From an uncultured Alistipes sp. (lineage in GTDB: Bacteria; Bacteroidota; Bacteroidia; Bacteroidales; Rikenellaceae): a stretch of 64,000 bases of DNA. Below the pieces are notes generated by a model. The model was given only the letters and a program-made list of their open reading frames with translations, did no database searches and was not told the DNA's origin. A program made the position numbers and the translations under genes. The stretch is taken from the NCBI GenBank assembly GCA_947367255.1, contig CANBCZ010000001.1, forward strand, positions 62,001 to 126,000. Direction: 5' to 3'. Of this stretch, positions 45,987 through 52,961 are shown piece by piece. How positions within the stretch are numbered: position 1 is the first letter of the stretch; every line of letters begins with the position of its first letter.

Positions 45987-46325
45987 CTAAACCTTCTTTG
46001 TCTGAGAGTAACCCTCTGCCAGCAGAATGTTGAGCACACGGTCGCGATTCTCGCCTTGAATTATTATCTCGCCATCCTTTGCCGAGCCACCCACGCCAAT
46101 CTTGCGCTTGAGAAGTTTCGACAACTCGTCAAGGTCAGCCTCGCTGCCCACAAAGCCGCGCACAACGGTCGCCACCTTGCCACCTCTGCCGTGCGTGTCA
46201 CGCCATACGCGCAACTTCTGCTGCTGCTTGGGCAGTGTCGCTACCTCTTCTGCCTCACCATTATCGTAGTTAAAATCGGGGTTTGTCGAGTATACCACGC
46301 CGAGTCGTGCCTTCCAGTCGCTCAT
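45987..46325 (-). CDS. SUI1/YciH-family translation initiation factor
   Basis: 112 residues, eIF1-like fold. The signature LRVWRDTHGRGGKVATVVRGFVGSEADLDELSKLLKRKIGVGGSAKDGEIIIQG is complete. In bacteria such proteins influence start-codon fidelity; this may matter for the AUU start proposed for the efflux adaptor, but that link is only inference. First gene of the operon; a TATTTTTG box on the minus strand (46365 to 46358) is its likely promoter. Confidence 0.92.
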   Translation of the reverse strand: MSDWKARLGVVYSTNPDFNYDNGEAEEVATLPKQQQKLRVWRDTHGRGGKVATVVRGFVGSEADLDELSKLLKRKIGVGGSAKDGEIIIQGENRDRVLNILLAEGYSQTKKV

Positions 46326-46374
46326 TTTTTACAGTTTAATGTTTCACATTAACGATGCAAAAATAAACAATATT

Positions 46375-46405
46375 TTGCAGAATTGCGGATATTAAACTAT
46401 ATTTG
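46375..46405 (+). promoter_or_regulatory. Promoter of the DUF4435 gene
   Basis: TTG, 20 bases, TATATTTG, 21 bases before the ATG at 46427. It excludes a start at 46403, which lies inside the -7 box. Confidence 0.65.
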
Positions 46406-46426
46406 TTACAACAGAAACGCAAAACT

Positions 46427-47488
46427 ATGAGTAAACGTGCCGAAAATAGCGAGAAAAGGGCGCAACTGCGTATCGAAAAGATGCGCTCCAAGGCGCTTGT
46501 AACGGGGAAGGTAGACCTTCTGACCCTGCCCGAGCCGCTGCGTGTGGACGATGGTAAAAAACTTGTCCGCGTCTTTGTCGAGGGGTACGAGGATGTGGCA
46601 TTCTGGCGTGGTATTTTCGACCACTTCACAAATCCATACCTGCGCTTCGAGATCTCTGTGCCTACGCGCGAGGACCTGCCGAAGGGTAAAAAGGTGCTGA
46701 TAAATAACGCCGCCAACGCCTCGGAGACTCTGCTGCTCTGTATGGACTCGGACTTCGACTACCTGCTCAGCGACGACGACGAGCAGAGCCGCCTCATTGT
46801 CGAACACCCATTTATGTTCCACACCTACGCCTACGCCACTGAGAACTACCTCTGCTACGCCCCGTCGCTCCATAATGTCTGCGTCAAGGCTACCAAAAAC
46901 GATACCCGAATCTTCAGCTTCGAGACCTTTATGGCTGACTATTCGCGAACAATCTACCCCCTCTTTATCTGGTATGTCTACTCTGCATCCCGCCATACCG
47001 AAAATGTCTTTCCGCTCGCCGACTTCAAGGCATCCGTAAAGCTCAACTACCTCGATATCCCGAATAACGGACAGGGTACTATCGAGTGGCTTGCTCGCCA
47101 AGTGGCACGCCGCGAACAGAGCCTTGTCGAGCAATACCCCGATATGGCAGCCGATATGCCACGCTTTGCCGAGTATTTGAGATCCAAGGGCGTCGAGCCG
47201 GAGCTGACCTACCTCTTTATGCACGGTCATACCCTTATGGATAATGTCGTTATGGTCATCCTGAGCGATGTCTGCGAGAAGCTCCGCCAGATGTCCATCG
47301 CCCGCATCGTCGCCTCCTCTAAGGAGGGCGTCGCCTTGAAAAACGAGATGAGTAACTACAAAAATACCCTCCGCTCCATCCGCGATGTTCTCCTTGATAA
47401 TGAGAATTATACCGCCTGTCCGCTCTACAAGATGTTACAACGCGATATCCAAACCTACATAGATTCTGTCGTGAAGCATTTGTCGTGA
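46427..47488 (+). CDS. Solitary DUF4435 (TOPRIM-like) protein
   Basis: 353 residues. TOPRIM features: VRVFVEGYEDVAFWR with E52, and LLLCMDSDFDYL with D107, D109 and D111; YATENYLCY (E139) is the DUF4435 family motif. DUF4435 is the fold of AriB, the nuclease of the PARIS anti-phage system; here no AriA-type ATPase is adjacent, so a defence role is not supported by context. The N-terminus (1-40) is basic and helical. The final codons CAT TTG TCG and stop TGA are the first bases of repeat A9. Confidence 0.8.
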   Translation: MSKRAENSEKRAQLRIEKMRSKALVTGKVDLLTLPEPLRVDDGKKLVRVFVEGYEDVAFWRGIFDHFTNPYLRFEISVPTREDLPKGKKVLINNAANASETLLLCMDSDFDYLLSDDDEQSRLIVEHPFMFHTYAYATENYLCYAPSLHNVCVKATKNDTRIFSFETFMADYSRTIYPLFIWYVYSASRHTENVFPLADFKASVKLNYLDIPNNGQGTIEWLARQVARREQSLVEQYPDMAADMPRFAEYLRSKGVEPELTYLFMHGHTLMDNVVMVILSDVCEKLRQMSIARIVASSKEGVALKNEMSNYKNTLRSIRDVLLDNENYTACPLYKMLQRDIQTYIDSVVKHLS

Positions 47489-47605
47489 AAATACGGCATT
47501 AGCCGCACATCCCTAAAAGCCCGACAATGGCTGTACGTTTTAGTACTATCCATCGTCGGGCTTTTTACGCGATGCACGCCCACTACCGCATTTTGACGAC
47601 AAATG
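47477..47605 (+). repeat. Family A nested hairpin repeat, copy A9
   Basis: Arms CATTTGTCGT/ACGACAAATG; core AAGCCCGAC/GTCGGGCTT with cap GTAC-GTTTTA-GTAC. It supplies the DUF4435 stop codon and is followed by GTGCAAAATGGTAGCGGAGTAC. Confidence 0.88.
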
Positions 47606-47633
47606 CGTGCAAAATGGTAGCGGAGTACATACT

Positions 47634-47680
47634 TGGATATTTCACGATGCACACCTACTGCTACCTTTTGACAACAAAAT
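47634..47680 (+). repeat. Family A fragment (right half only)
   Basis: GATATTTCACGATGCACACC...CTACCTTTTGACAACAAAA matches the right halves of A1/A5/A7 with no left half, followed again by GTGCATAGAGGTAGCGGAGTGC. A deletion remnant or partial duplication. Confidence 0.7.
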
Positions 47681-47786
47681 CGTGCATAGAGGTAGCGGAG
47701 TGCTGGTTGGATTTTATTACTGCGTCAGCTGTACTGCGTAGCCAGGAAACCCGACCTATTCGCGCACCCGGAGCGAAGCGACTAAG

Positions 47787-47807
47787 CCTCCCTTTTCCAA
47801 AGGGAGG
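47787..47807. repeat. Short palindrome in the DUF4435-antiporter gap
   Basis: CCTCCCTTT/AAAGGGAGG hairpin flanked by GGAGCGAAGCG and GGAGGGAATG; probably another small intergenic repeat. No U tract close enough for a confident terminator. Confidence 0.45.
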
Positions 47808-47856
47808 TTTGGAGGGAATGTCAATATTTTTTTATTTTTAGGCATCAGCGTGTTTT

Positions 47857-47970
47857 CGGATTTAGGAGGTCATCGGAGATGACACAATAAAAGTAGATAA
47901 CACCTTCAAGCTCGCTTGAGAAAGGTGGTATCTACTTTTGTTGTAATAGCCGTAGGATATCCTAAATCCG
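47857..47970. repeat. Family B three-armed inverted repeat, copy B2
   Basis: Outer stem CGGATTTAGGA/TCCTAAATCCG (perfect 11 bp); hairpins GTCATC-GGA-GATGAC, a long arm with AAGTAGATA/TATCTACTT tipped by CAAGCTCGCTTG, and ATAGCC-GTA-GGATAT. Relative to B1 the first hairpin has two-sided changes (ACC/GGT against GTC/GAC). Six bases from the antiporter stop. Confidence 0.8.
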
Positions 47971-47975
47971 CAGTG

Positions 47976-49469
47976 CTAAAACTTAATCACCTCATCCAGA
48001 CCTAATTCCTTATAGTGAGCCTGCAGCTCCTCGTTTCTATCCGAGAGGATCAGCAGTTTGTCGCCCACGACAAGCTCCGTATCGCCCTGCGGTACGAAGT
48101 AGTCGCCATCGCGGCAGACCATAATGACAAGGGTATGTTGCGGCAGATCAATCTGCTTGAGGGTATTTCCCGGTGCGAGCATCAGCTCGTTCACATCGAC
48201 CTCGGTAAACTCCGACTTCATACGGTCTTGGAAGGCGTCGCCAAACGAACTTTCTCTCTCCTTGCGTGCCACGCCGAGGCTGTTAGCCATACCGCTGACG
48301 GTTGTTCCCTGCAGTGTGAGCGAGATTATGGTAACTATAAAGACCACATTGAAAATCAGGTCGGCGTGCGGTACCTGATCCACAAGCGGATATGTTGCAA
48401 AGATAATCGGCACAGCTCCTCGCAGACCCACCCAGCTGACATACATTCGTGCCTTTTTGGAGAATTTACGGAATGGTGCCATCGAGAGTAAAACAGCCAC
48501 AGGACGCGCTACAAAGGTCATAAATAGTGCTGTTACAACACCCAGCAGCAGTGTGCTCGGCTCCATCAGCAACTTGACATCGACAAGCAGACCGAGCATA
48601 ATGAACATAATAATCTGCACCAACCAAGTCACACCGTCAAAGAATGTGACTACAGTTCGTTTGTGGACAATCTTGCAGTTTCCCACCACAAGACCGGCGA
48701 TATATACCGCCAAAAATCCGTTACCCTGCACAAGGGTCGTGAAAGAGAATGTCAGAAAGACAAATGCCAACAGCAGTACCGAGTAGAGCGATGCATTTGT
48801 CATATTTATCTTGTTTATTGTCCATACGGCGGCCTTTCCAAATCCATATCCGGCAGCCGCTCCGACTACCATCTGCACAATAAACAGTATGATGCTCATA
48901 CCGATACCCGCCTCCTGTTTGTTTGGCGAGAGTATTGTCACCAGCAGCACCACAAGTATATACGCCACAGGGTCATTCGAGCCACTCTCCAGCTCGAGCA
49001 GTGGTCGTAGATTTTCGTTGAGTCCCTGCTTCTTCGTTCTGAGAATAGAGAATACGGATGCCGAGTCGGTAGATGCCATCGTCGAGGCGAGCAGCAGGGC
49101 TACCGGGAACGATAGTCCTACGCCCAGCCACGGCGAAATTCCGTATATAAACCCGCCAAGGATAAATGCCGTCAGTAGTACACCCACCGTGGCGAGGGTT
49201 ATTCCGGGGAGAAGGACCGGTTTGATATCCGAAAATTTGGTATCCATACCGCCCGAAAAGAGGATGATGCTGAGCGCAATCATACCCATAAACTGCGTCA
49301 GCTCGGGCGAGTTGAACGATAGTATCTCATATCCGAAGAAGATACCTACGCCCAAAAAGAGCAGCAATGCCGGGGTGCCGAGCCTGTAAGCAACCTTACC
49401 GGCAAGCACCGCAACAAAGAGCAGTATAGCACCAATCAACAGAAAATTCTCGGTCGTTATCTCCATCAT
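47976..49469 (-). CDS. K+/Na+:proton antiporter (CPA1, NhaP2/CvrA-like)
   Basis: 497 residues. About 12 membrane helices of the sodium/hydrogen exchanger fold (LASTMASTDSASVFSIL and ESGSNDPVAYILVVLLV hold the conserved Ser/Asp and Asn-Asp residues). After about residue 395 a cytoplasmic RCK-C/TrkA-C-like domain follows (DVNELMLAPGNTLKQIDLP...GDKLLILSDRNEE), which in related proteins senses nucleotides. Start at ATG 49469, or at the next ATG. Unlinked to nhaC. Confidence 0.9.
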   Translation of the reverse strand: MMEITTENFLLIGAILLFVAVLAGKVAYRLGTPALLLFLGVGIFFGYEILSFNSPELTQFMGMIALSIILFSGGMDTKFSDIKPVLLPGITLATVGVLLTAFILGGFIYGISPWLGVGLSFPVALLLASTMASTDSASVFSILRTKKQGLNENLRPLLELESGSNDPVAYILVVLLVTILSPNKQEAGIGMSIILFIVQMVVGAAAGYGFGKAAVWTINKINMTNASLYSVLLLAFVFLTFSFTTLVQGNGFLAVYIAGLVVGNCKIVHKRTVVTFFDGVTWLVQIIMFIMLGLLVDVKLLMEPSTLLLGVVTALFMTFVARPVAVLLSMAPFRKFSKKARMYVSWVGLRGAVPIIFATYPLVDQVPHADLIFNVVFIVTIISLTLQGTTVSGMANSLGVARKERESSFGDAFQDRMKSEFTEVDVNELMLAPGNTLKQIDLPQHTLVIMVCRDGDYFVPQGDTELVVGDKLLILSDRNEELQAHYKELGLDEVIKF

Positions 49470-49535
49470 AAGTTATGTTCTTTTTATGAACACTTGTTTT
49501 GAAAATGTCTATTTTTTGTAAATGGCAATAGCCCT

Positions 49536-50033
49536 TTAGCCCTTTATGACTGTCACTCGGCTCAGCTCGCGGTACTCCAACTCGGCATACTCGAAGAGCT
49601 GTGCTGCGGCAAATGACTTGTCGTCAAGCATTGTGAGCAGCAGACAGAGTGCCGAAACCTCGCAGGTCGGAACAGCCAGCAGCGCCTCAAGGTTACCGCT
49701 GCCCATAGCCTTGAGCACCTCCGAGCGGCGTGAACGGTCGTAAGAGAGGGTCTTTGTTACCAAAAACTTACCCTTCTCTGTGTGGAAGGGCTCGCCCTTG
49801 CCGTTCACTCTGCCCAACAGCCATATAGCTCCACCAATGGCAAGAGCTATGCCGAGCAGGATAACTGCAGAGTTGATGTTGTCAAACTCTGAACCTTTGA
49901 GCAACATTGTACTTGCAAGTGGAAGCACAATGCCTGCCACAATAATCAAAATGGGGAGCACGATACTCTTGCGTCGTGCTACAATATAGCTGCACGAGGT
50001 GTATAACGCCTCGTAAAATTTAATCTTATTCAT
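49536..50033 (-). CDS. Small membrane protein of unknown function
   Basis: 165 residues from ATG 50033 (MNKIKFYEALYTSCSYIVARRKS); upstream in-frame codons are A/T-rich leader. Two adjacent membrane helices (about 27-50 and 57-75), then a soluble C-terminal part with GEPFHTEKGKFLVTKTLSYDRSRRSEVLKAMGSGNLEALLAV. No family recognised. Two-helix plus cytoplasmic-tail layout suggests a sensor or accessory subunit, but nothing supports a specific role. Confidence 0.7.
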   Translation of the reverse strand: MNKIKFYEALYTSCSYIVARRKSIVLPILIIVAGIVLPLASTMLLKGSEFDNINSAVILLGIALAIGGAIWLLGRVNGKGEPFHTEKGKFLVTKTLSYDRSRRSEVLKAMGSGNLEALLAVPTCEVSALCLLLTMLDDKSFAAAQLFEYAELEYRELSRVTVIKG

Positions 50034-50093
50034 CGTTTTTTTTGTTGGTTTGTTGTTATAAATTATAGTCAAAATCAGATAGCTATAATTTTA

Positions 50094-50459
50094 TCACAAA
50101 CGCAACTGACAGAGCGTGTAGAGGAAGTAGTCTATTGCACGTCTGCCGTAAAGATGATAGAGAGAAAATTGCGTAGAGTAACTCTTTGCAATGCAGAACG
50201 ATGGTAGCGCCGAAATAATCGTTGTGACTCTCGGCTGATAACCTCTTGTAGCTGAAGATGTTACCGATGTTGTCGGAACGGTTATCGACTCTGCGCGGTG
50301 GGCAAAGTTGTTGCAATGACGCTGACACTCGATCTGCTCTGCATAGCGACTTGACAGCTCCTCCGACCCGGTTGTCAAGGGGAGGGACGAGAGCTCTGCA
50401 CTCTGCACGAAACATACCGAACAGAGATAGAAAAGCAGTATTGTCAGCACTTTACCCAT
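50094..50459 (-). CDS. Small secreted protein, unknown function
   Basis: 121 residues from ATG 50459 (MGKVLTILLFYLCSVCFVQSAELSS, a clear signal peptide). The mature part is Ser/Thr-rich and ends with YGRRAIDYFLYTLCQLRL; I recall DYY.Y.LRRI-type endings in other Bacteroidales small secreted proteins, not checked. The -7 box is only 8 bases from the ATG, so the mRNA would be leaderless or nearly so. Confidence 0.6.
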   Translation of the reverse strand: MGKVLTILLFYLCSVCFVQSAELSSLPLTTGSEELSSRYAEQIECQRHCNNFAHRAESITVPTTSVTSSATRGYQPRVTTIISALPSFCIAKSYSTQFSLYHLYGRRAIDYFLYTLCQLRL

Positions 50460-50467
50460 ACAAAGTA

Positions 50468-50475
50468 CAAAGATA
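50468..50475 (-). promoter_or_regulatory. -7 element for the small secreted protein
   Basis: TATCTTTG on the minus strand, very close to the start codon; no good -33 at normal spacing. Confidence 0.4.
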
Positions 50476-50486
50476 GTAAAAAATAT

Positions 50487-50517
50487 AAAAATGGAGGGCA
50501 AAAAGTCCTCCATTTTT
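50487..50517 (-). terminator. Terminator of the S1/P1 nuclease pair
   Basis: Minus strand AAAAATGGAGG, loop, CCTCCATTTTT continuing into a T-rich run; 21 bases after the stop at 50538. Confidence 0.8.
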
Positions 50518-50537
50518 ACGCTGAATATGTTATTTTT

Positions 50538-51308
50538 TTACTTGTCGAAGTACTTGTTGAGCAGATATGCAAGGCGGTATCCTGCGCGAGTCATCTGCTT
50601 GTTTACCAACTCCGCAGAGAGCTCTACGGTCTTGTCGTCAAGTACAGGTGTGAGGTGAGGGTTCCACTCATAGATAACCTTGTTGTCGTTACCCACCTGA
50701 CGCACCCACTCGTGGAGGTCACCCTTTACAATCTTCTTAATCTGACCCTTCTTCAGCACATCGAGCTCGTCGGCAATCTGATCGACCTTCTTGCCCTCGT
50801 GTACCAACTGCGGCATCTTGTCATATACACCGTGGAACTTGTACTTCTTGCCGTTGAGGGTGCAAGGCCAGAAGCAGCGAGGACCCGGAACGTAAGAGTG
50901 TGTAGGGCAGTGCATATCGCCCACAAAGTGGAGGATCATTCGGAGGTTCATCACCACTGCGCTGTCTGTCAGACGCTCGTACTGACTCAGGTTGTAGTCT
51001 GCAATCTTGATTGCGTGGATGCAGTCACCCTTGTAGAGTCGCGGATTTGGATCGTAAATGCTCTGCTCGTCTACATTATATACGTGCCATGCTGTTGTGT
51101 AGGCAATAGGCTCGTCGTTGCGGTGAGTATCCATCCATACTGCCTCCTTCTTCAGGTCGTAGTTCATATACTTGGAGATGTTCTCCTTCGCCTTCGGAGT
51201 GAGGTTGCGCTGAGCAATCTCCACAATTACTCGGTGACCCACGCCACCCCACGCAAAAGCCTCTACAGAGAGCATTGCGACAGTCAGAAATGTTAAAATT
51301 CTTCTCAT
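50538..51308 (-). CDS. S1/P1-family nuclease (paralog 1)
   Basis: 256 residues. Signal cleavage after ...VEAFA leaves W20 as mature residue 1, which with H25 (WGGVGH) starts the trinuclear zinc site; AWHVYNVD, LRMILHFVGDMHCPTHSY and the later His/Asp residues complete it. Degrades single-stranded DNA/RNA or 3'-nucleotides outside the cytoplasm. It lies 15 bases downstream of a second paralog and ends at a terminator. Confidence 0.9.
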   Translation of the reverse strand: MRRILTFLTVAMLSVEAFAWGGVGHRVIVEIAQRNLTPKAKENISKYMNYDLKKEAVWMDTHRNDEPIAYTTAWHVYNVDEQSIYDPNPRLYKGDCIHAIKIADYNLSQYERLTDSAVVMNLRMILHFVGDMHCPTHSYVPGPRCFWPCTLNGKKYKFHGVYDKMPQLVHEGKKVDQIADELDVLKKGQIKKIVKGDLHEWVRQVGNDNKVIYEWNPHLTPVLDDKTVELSAELVNKQMTRAGYRLAYLLNKYFDK

Positions 51309-51323
51309 GATTTTTTTATAATG

Positions 51324-52109
51324 TTAATAGTCAAAATATTCGTTCAGCTTTGCGGCAAGTCGATATCCCGAGTTACGCAGCTGCGTGTCGATAATAGCGC
51401 GCGACTTTTCGTCTGTCTCGGGATCCATATCGTAGGCATACATCGGGTTTATGTCGTAGATTTTTGTACTCACCCTCGCTGCATCGTTCGCCCAGTCGAT
51501 AATCGAACCGGCAACAACCTTTTTAATCTCCTTTTTGCTCAATATGTCAAGCTGCTCGGCAATCTGATCGTATGAGAGACTCTTGTCGTATATTCGAGCC
51601 GGAATCTTGTCGTAAATCGGGTGGAATCTCTCCCACTCCTTGCCACCAAACTTGCACTTCCAGATGGTCTTCACACCCTCGACGTGCGTATGTACGGGAC
51701 AGTGCATATCCGCCATAAAGTGGATTATCATTCGGATATTCATCACCACCGCGCTGTCGGTCATCTCCTTGTAGTGACCACTTGCAAGATTGTAGTCGGA
51801 AAGGGCGAGCGAAAATACCACATCACCACCCTCCGCAATACGATAGTTCGGGTCATAACGGAGATTTTTATCCGTTGCAAATACGTGATAATGAGTGGTA
51901 TAGGCAATAGGTTCGTCGTGACGGTGCTTGTCCATCCATACGGCATCCTCTTTCAAATCGTAGTCGATGTACTTTGCAATGTTCGCCTTCGCCCTCTCTG
52001 TCAGATGACGCTGAGCAATGGCAATTGCAATCTTGTGTCCGACTGTTCCCCAACCAAATGCCGTTCCGACAAACGCTATGGCAAACAGTGTAAAAATGGC
52101 TCGTTTCAT
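51324..52109 (-). CDS. S1/P1-family nuclease (paralog 2)
   Basis: 261 residues from ATG 52109 (MKRAIFTLFAIAFVGTAFG then mature W20); the long upstream in-frame extension is repeat C2, not protein. WGTVGHKI with H25, YHVF, IRMIIHFMADMHCPVHTHVEG and YDQIAEQL parallel paralog 1. The two genes are a tandem duplication sharing length and layout. Confidence 0.9.
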   Translation of the reverse strand: MKRAIFTLFAIAFVGTAFGWGTVGHKIAIAIAQRHLTERAKANIAKYIDYDLKEDAVWMDKHRHDEPIAYTTHYHVFATDKNLRYDPNYRIAEGGDVVFSLALSDYNLASGHYKEMTDSAVVMNIRMIIHFMADMHCPVHTHVEGVKTIWKCKFGGKEWERFHPIYDKIPARIYDKSLSYDQIAEQLDILSKKEIKKVVAGSIIDWANDAARVSTKIYDINPMYAYDMDPETDEKSRAIIDTQLRNSGYRLAAKLNEYFDY

Positions 52110-52124
52110 AGTTTTAGGTACTTG

Positions 52125-52248
52125 TTTGAAATCATATAAAGGAGGATTTTCAAGGCTTGCTCTTTTTAGTCGGAAGGGAGATACTTCTGTATTTCCCTTT
52201 CGTATAAAAAGAGCGTAACGCCGAAAATACCCTTTAGATGATTTCAAA
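52125..52248 (-). repeat. Family C inverted repeat, copy C2
   Basis: Read on the minus strand it starts with TTTGAAATCATC TAA, the last codons of deoD, and ends with the complement. Nested stems GCTCTTTTTA/TAAAAAGAGC and AAGGGA/TCCCTT around ATAC-TTCT-GTAT. Shares CGTTACGCT and GCAAGCCTTGAAA with C1. Confidence 0.75.
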
Positions 52249-52932
52249 TGCGATCTCCATCATATCCGTAAAGGTCTTCTCGCGCTGTTCGGCAGTGGTC
52301 TCCTCGTGTGTTACAAGAGAGTCGGAGATAGTGCATATGCAGAGTGCCTCATTTCCGCTTCGTGCTGCGTTCATATAGAGCGCCGATGCCTCCATTTCTA
52401 CAGCCAGCACGCCCATCTTCTGCCACTGTTTCCACGCCTCAGGGTCGTCGTTGTAGAATATCTCGCTGGCAAGGATGTTACCCACGCGGAAGTTCACACC
52501 CATACTCTCCGCCTTCTCTACAGCAGCACGGAGCAGATCGAATGTAGCAATAGGAGCAAAAGTTCCCGGCAGACGGTACTGCGCCGCATAGTTCGAGTTG
52601 TCGCACGCACCCTGCGCAATGACAATGTCGCCGATGTGTAAATCCGGATGATAAGCACCCGCCGAACCGGTACGGATAATGCGCTTTACGCCGTAAAATT
52701 TGTATAGCTCAAAAGAGTAGATGCCGATAGATGAGATACCGATTCCGTGTCCCATAATAGATACGCGCTTACCCTTGTAAGTTCCTGTATAGCAATACAT
52801 TCCGCGAACCTGATTTACAAGCTCCGGATTTTCCAAATAACGCTCTGCCATAAACTTGGCACGCAGCGGATCGCCCGCCATAATTACCTTCTCGGCAATC
52901 TGTCCAACTTCTGCACTAATGTGTGGAGTCAT
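52234..52932 (-). CDS. deoD: Purine-nucleoside phosphorylase
   Basis: 232 residues; phosphorolysis of purine nucleosides for salvage. MAGDPLRAKFMAERYL (phosphate loop), VRGMYCYTGTYKGKRVSIMGHGIGISS, IIRTGSAGAY, VEMEASALY (ribose contact) and TISDSLVTHE are DeoD motifs. It follows the metallophosphatase by 29 bases and precedes the two nucleases in the same direction: nuclease, phosphatase and nucleoside phosphorylase would together make a nucleic-acid salvage route. Confidence 0.95.
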   Translation of the reverse strand: MTPHISAEVGQIAEKVIMAGDPLRAKFMAERYLENPELVNQVRGMYCYTGTYKGKRVSIMGHGIGISSIGIYSFELYKFYGVKRIIRTGSAGAYHPDLHIGDIVIAQGACDNSNYAAQYRLPGTFAPIATFDLLRAAVEKAESMGVNFRVGNILASEIFYNDDPEAWKQWQKMGVLAVEMEASALYMNAARSGNEALCICTISDSLVTHEETTAEQREKTFTDMMEIAFEII

Positions 52933-52961
52933 AATAAGTGAGTTTTTATTATTAGTATATT

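Noticed and set aside
46427..47488. Complete PARIS anti-phage system
   Set aside because: Only the DUF4435 half is present; no AAA ATPase is encoded within the neighbouring genes.
50083..50415. Alternative minus-strand frame overlapping the small secreted protein
   Set aside because: No signal peptide or promoter; the 50459 frame has both.
52110..52247. Extended N-terminus for the second S1/P1 nuclease
   Set aside because: The extension is the inverted repeat C2 read as protein; the signal peptide starts at 52109.
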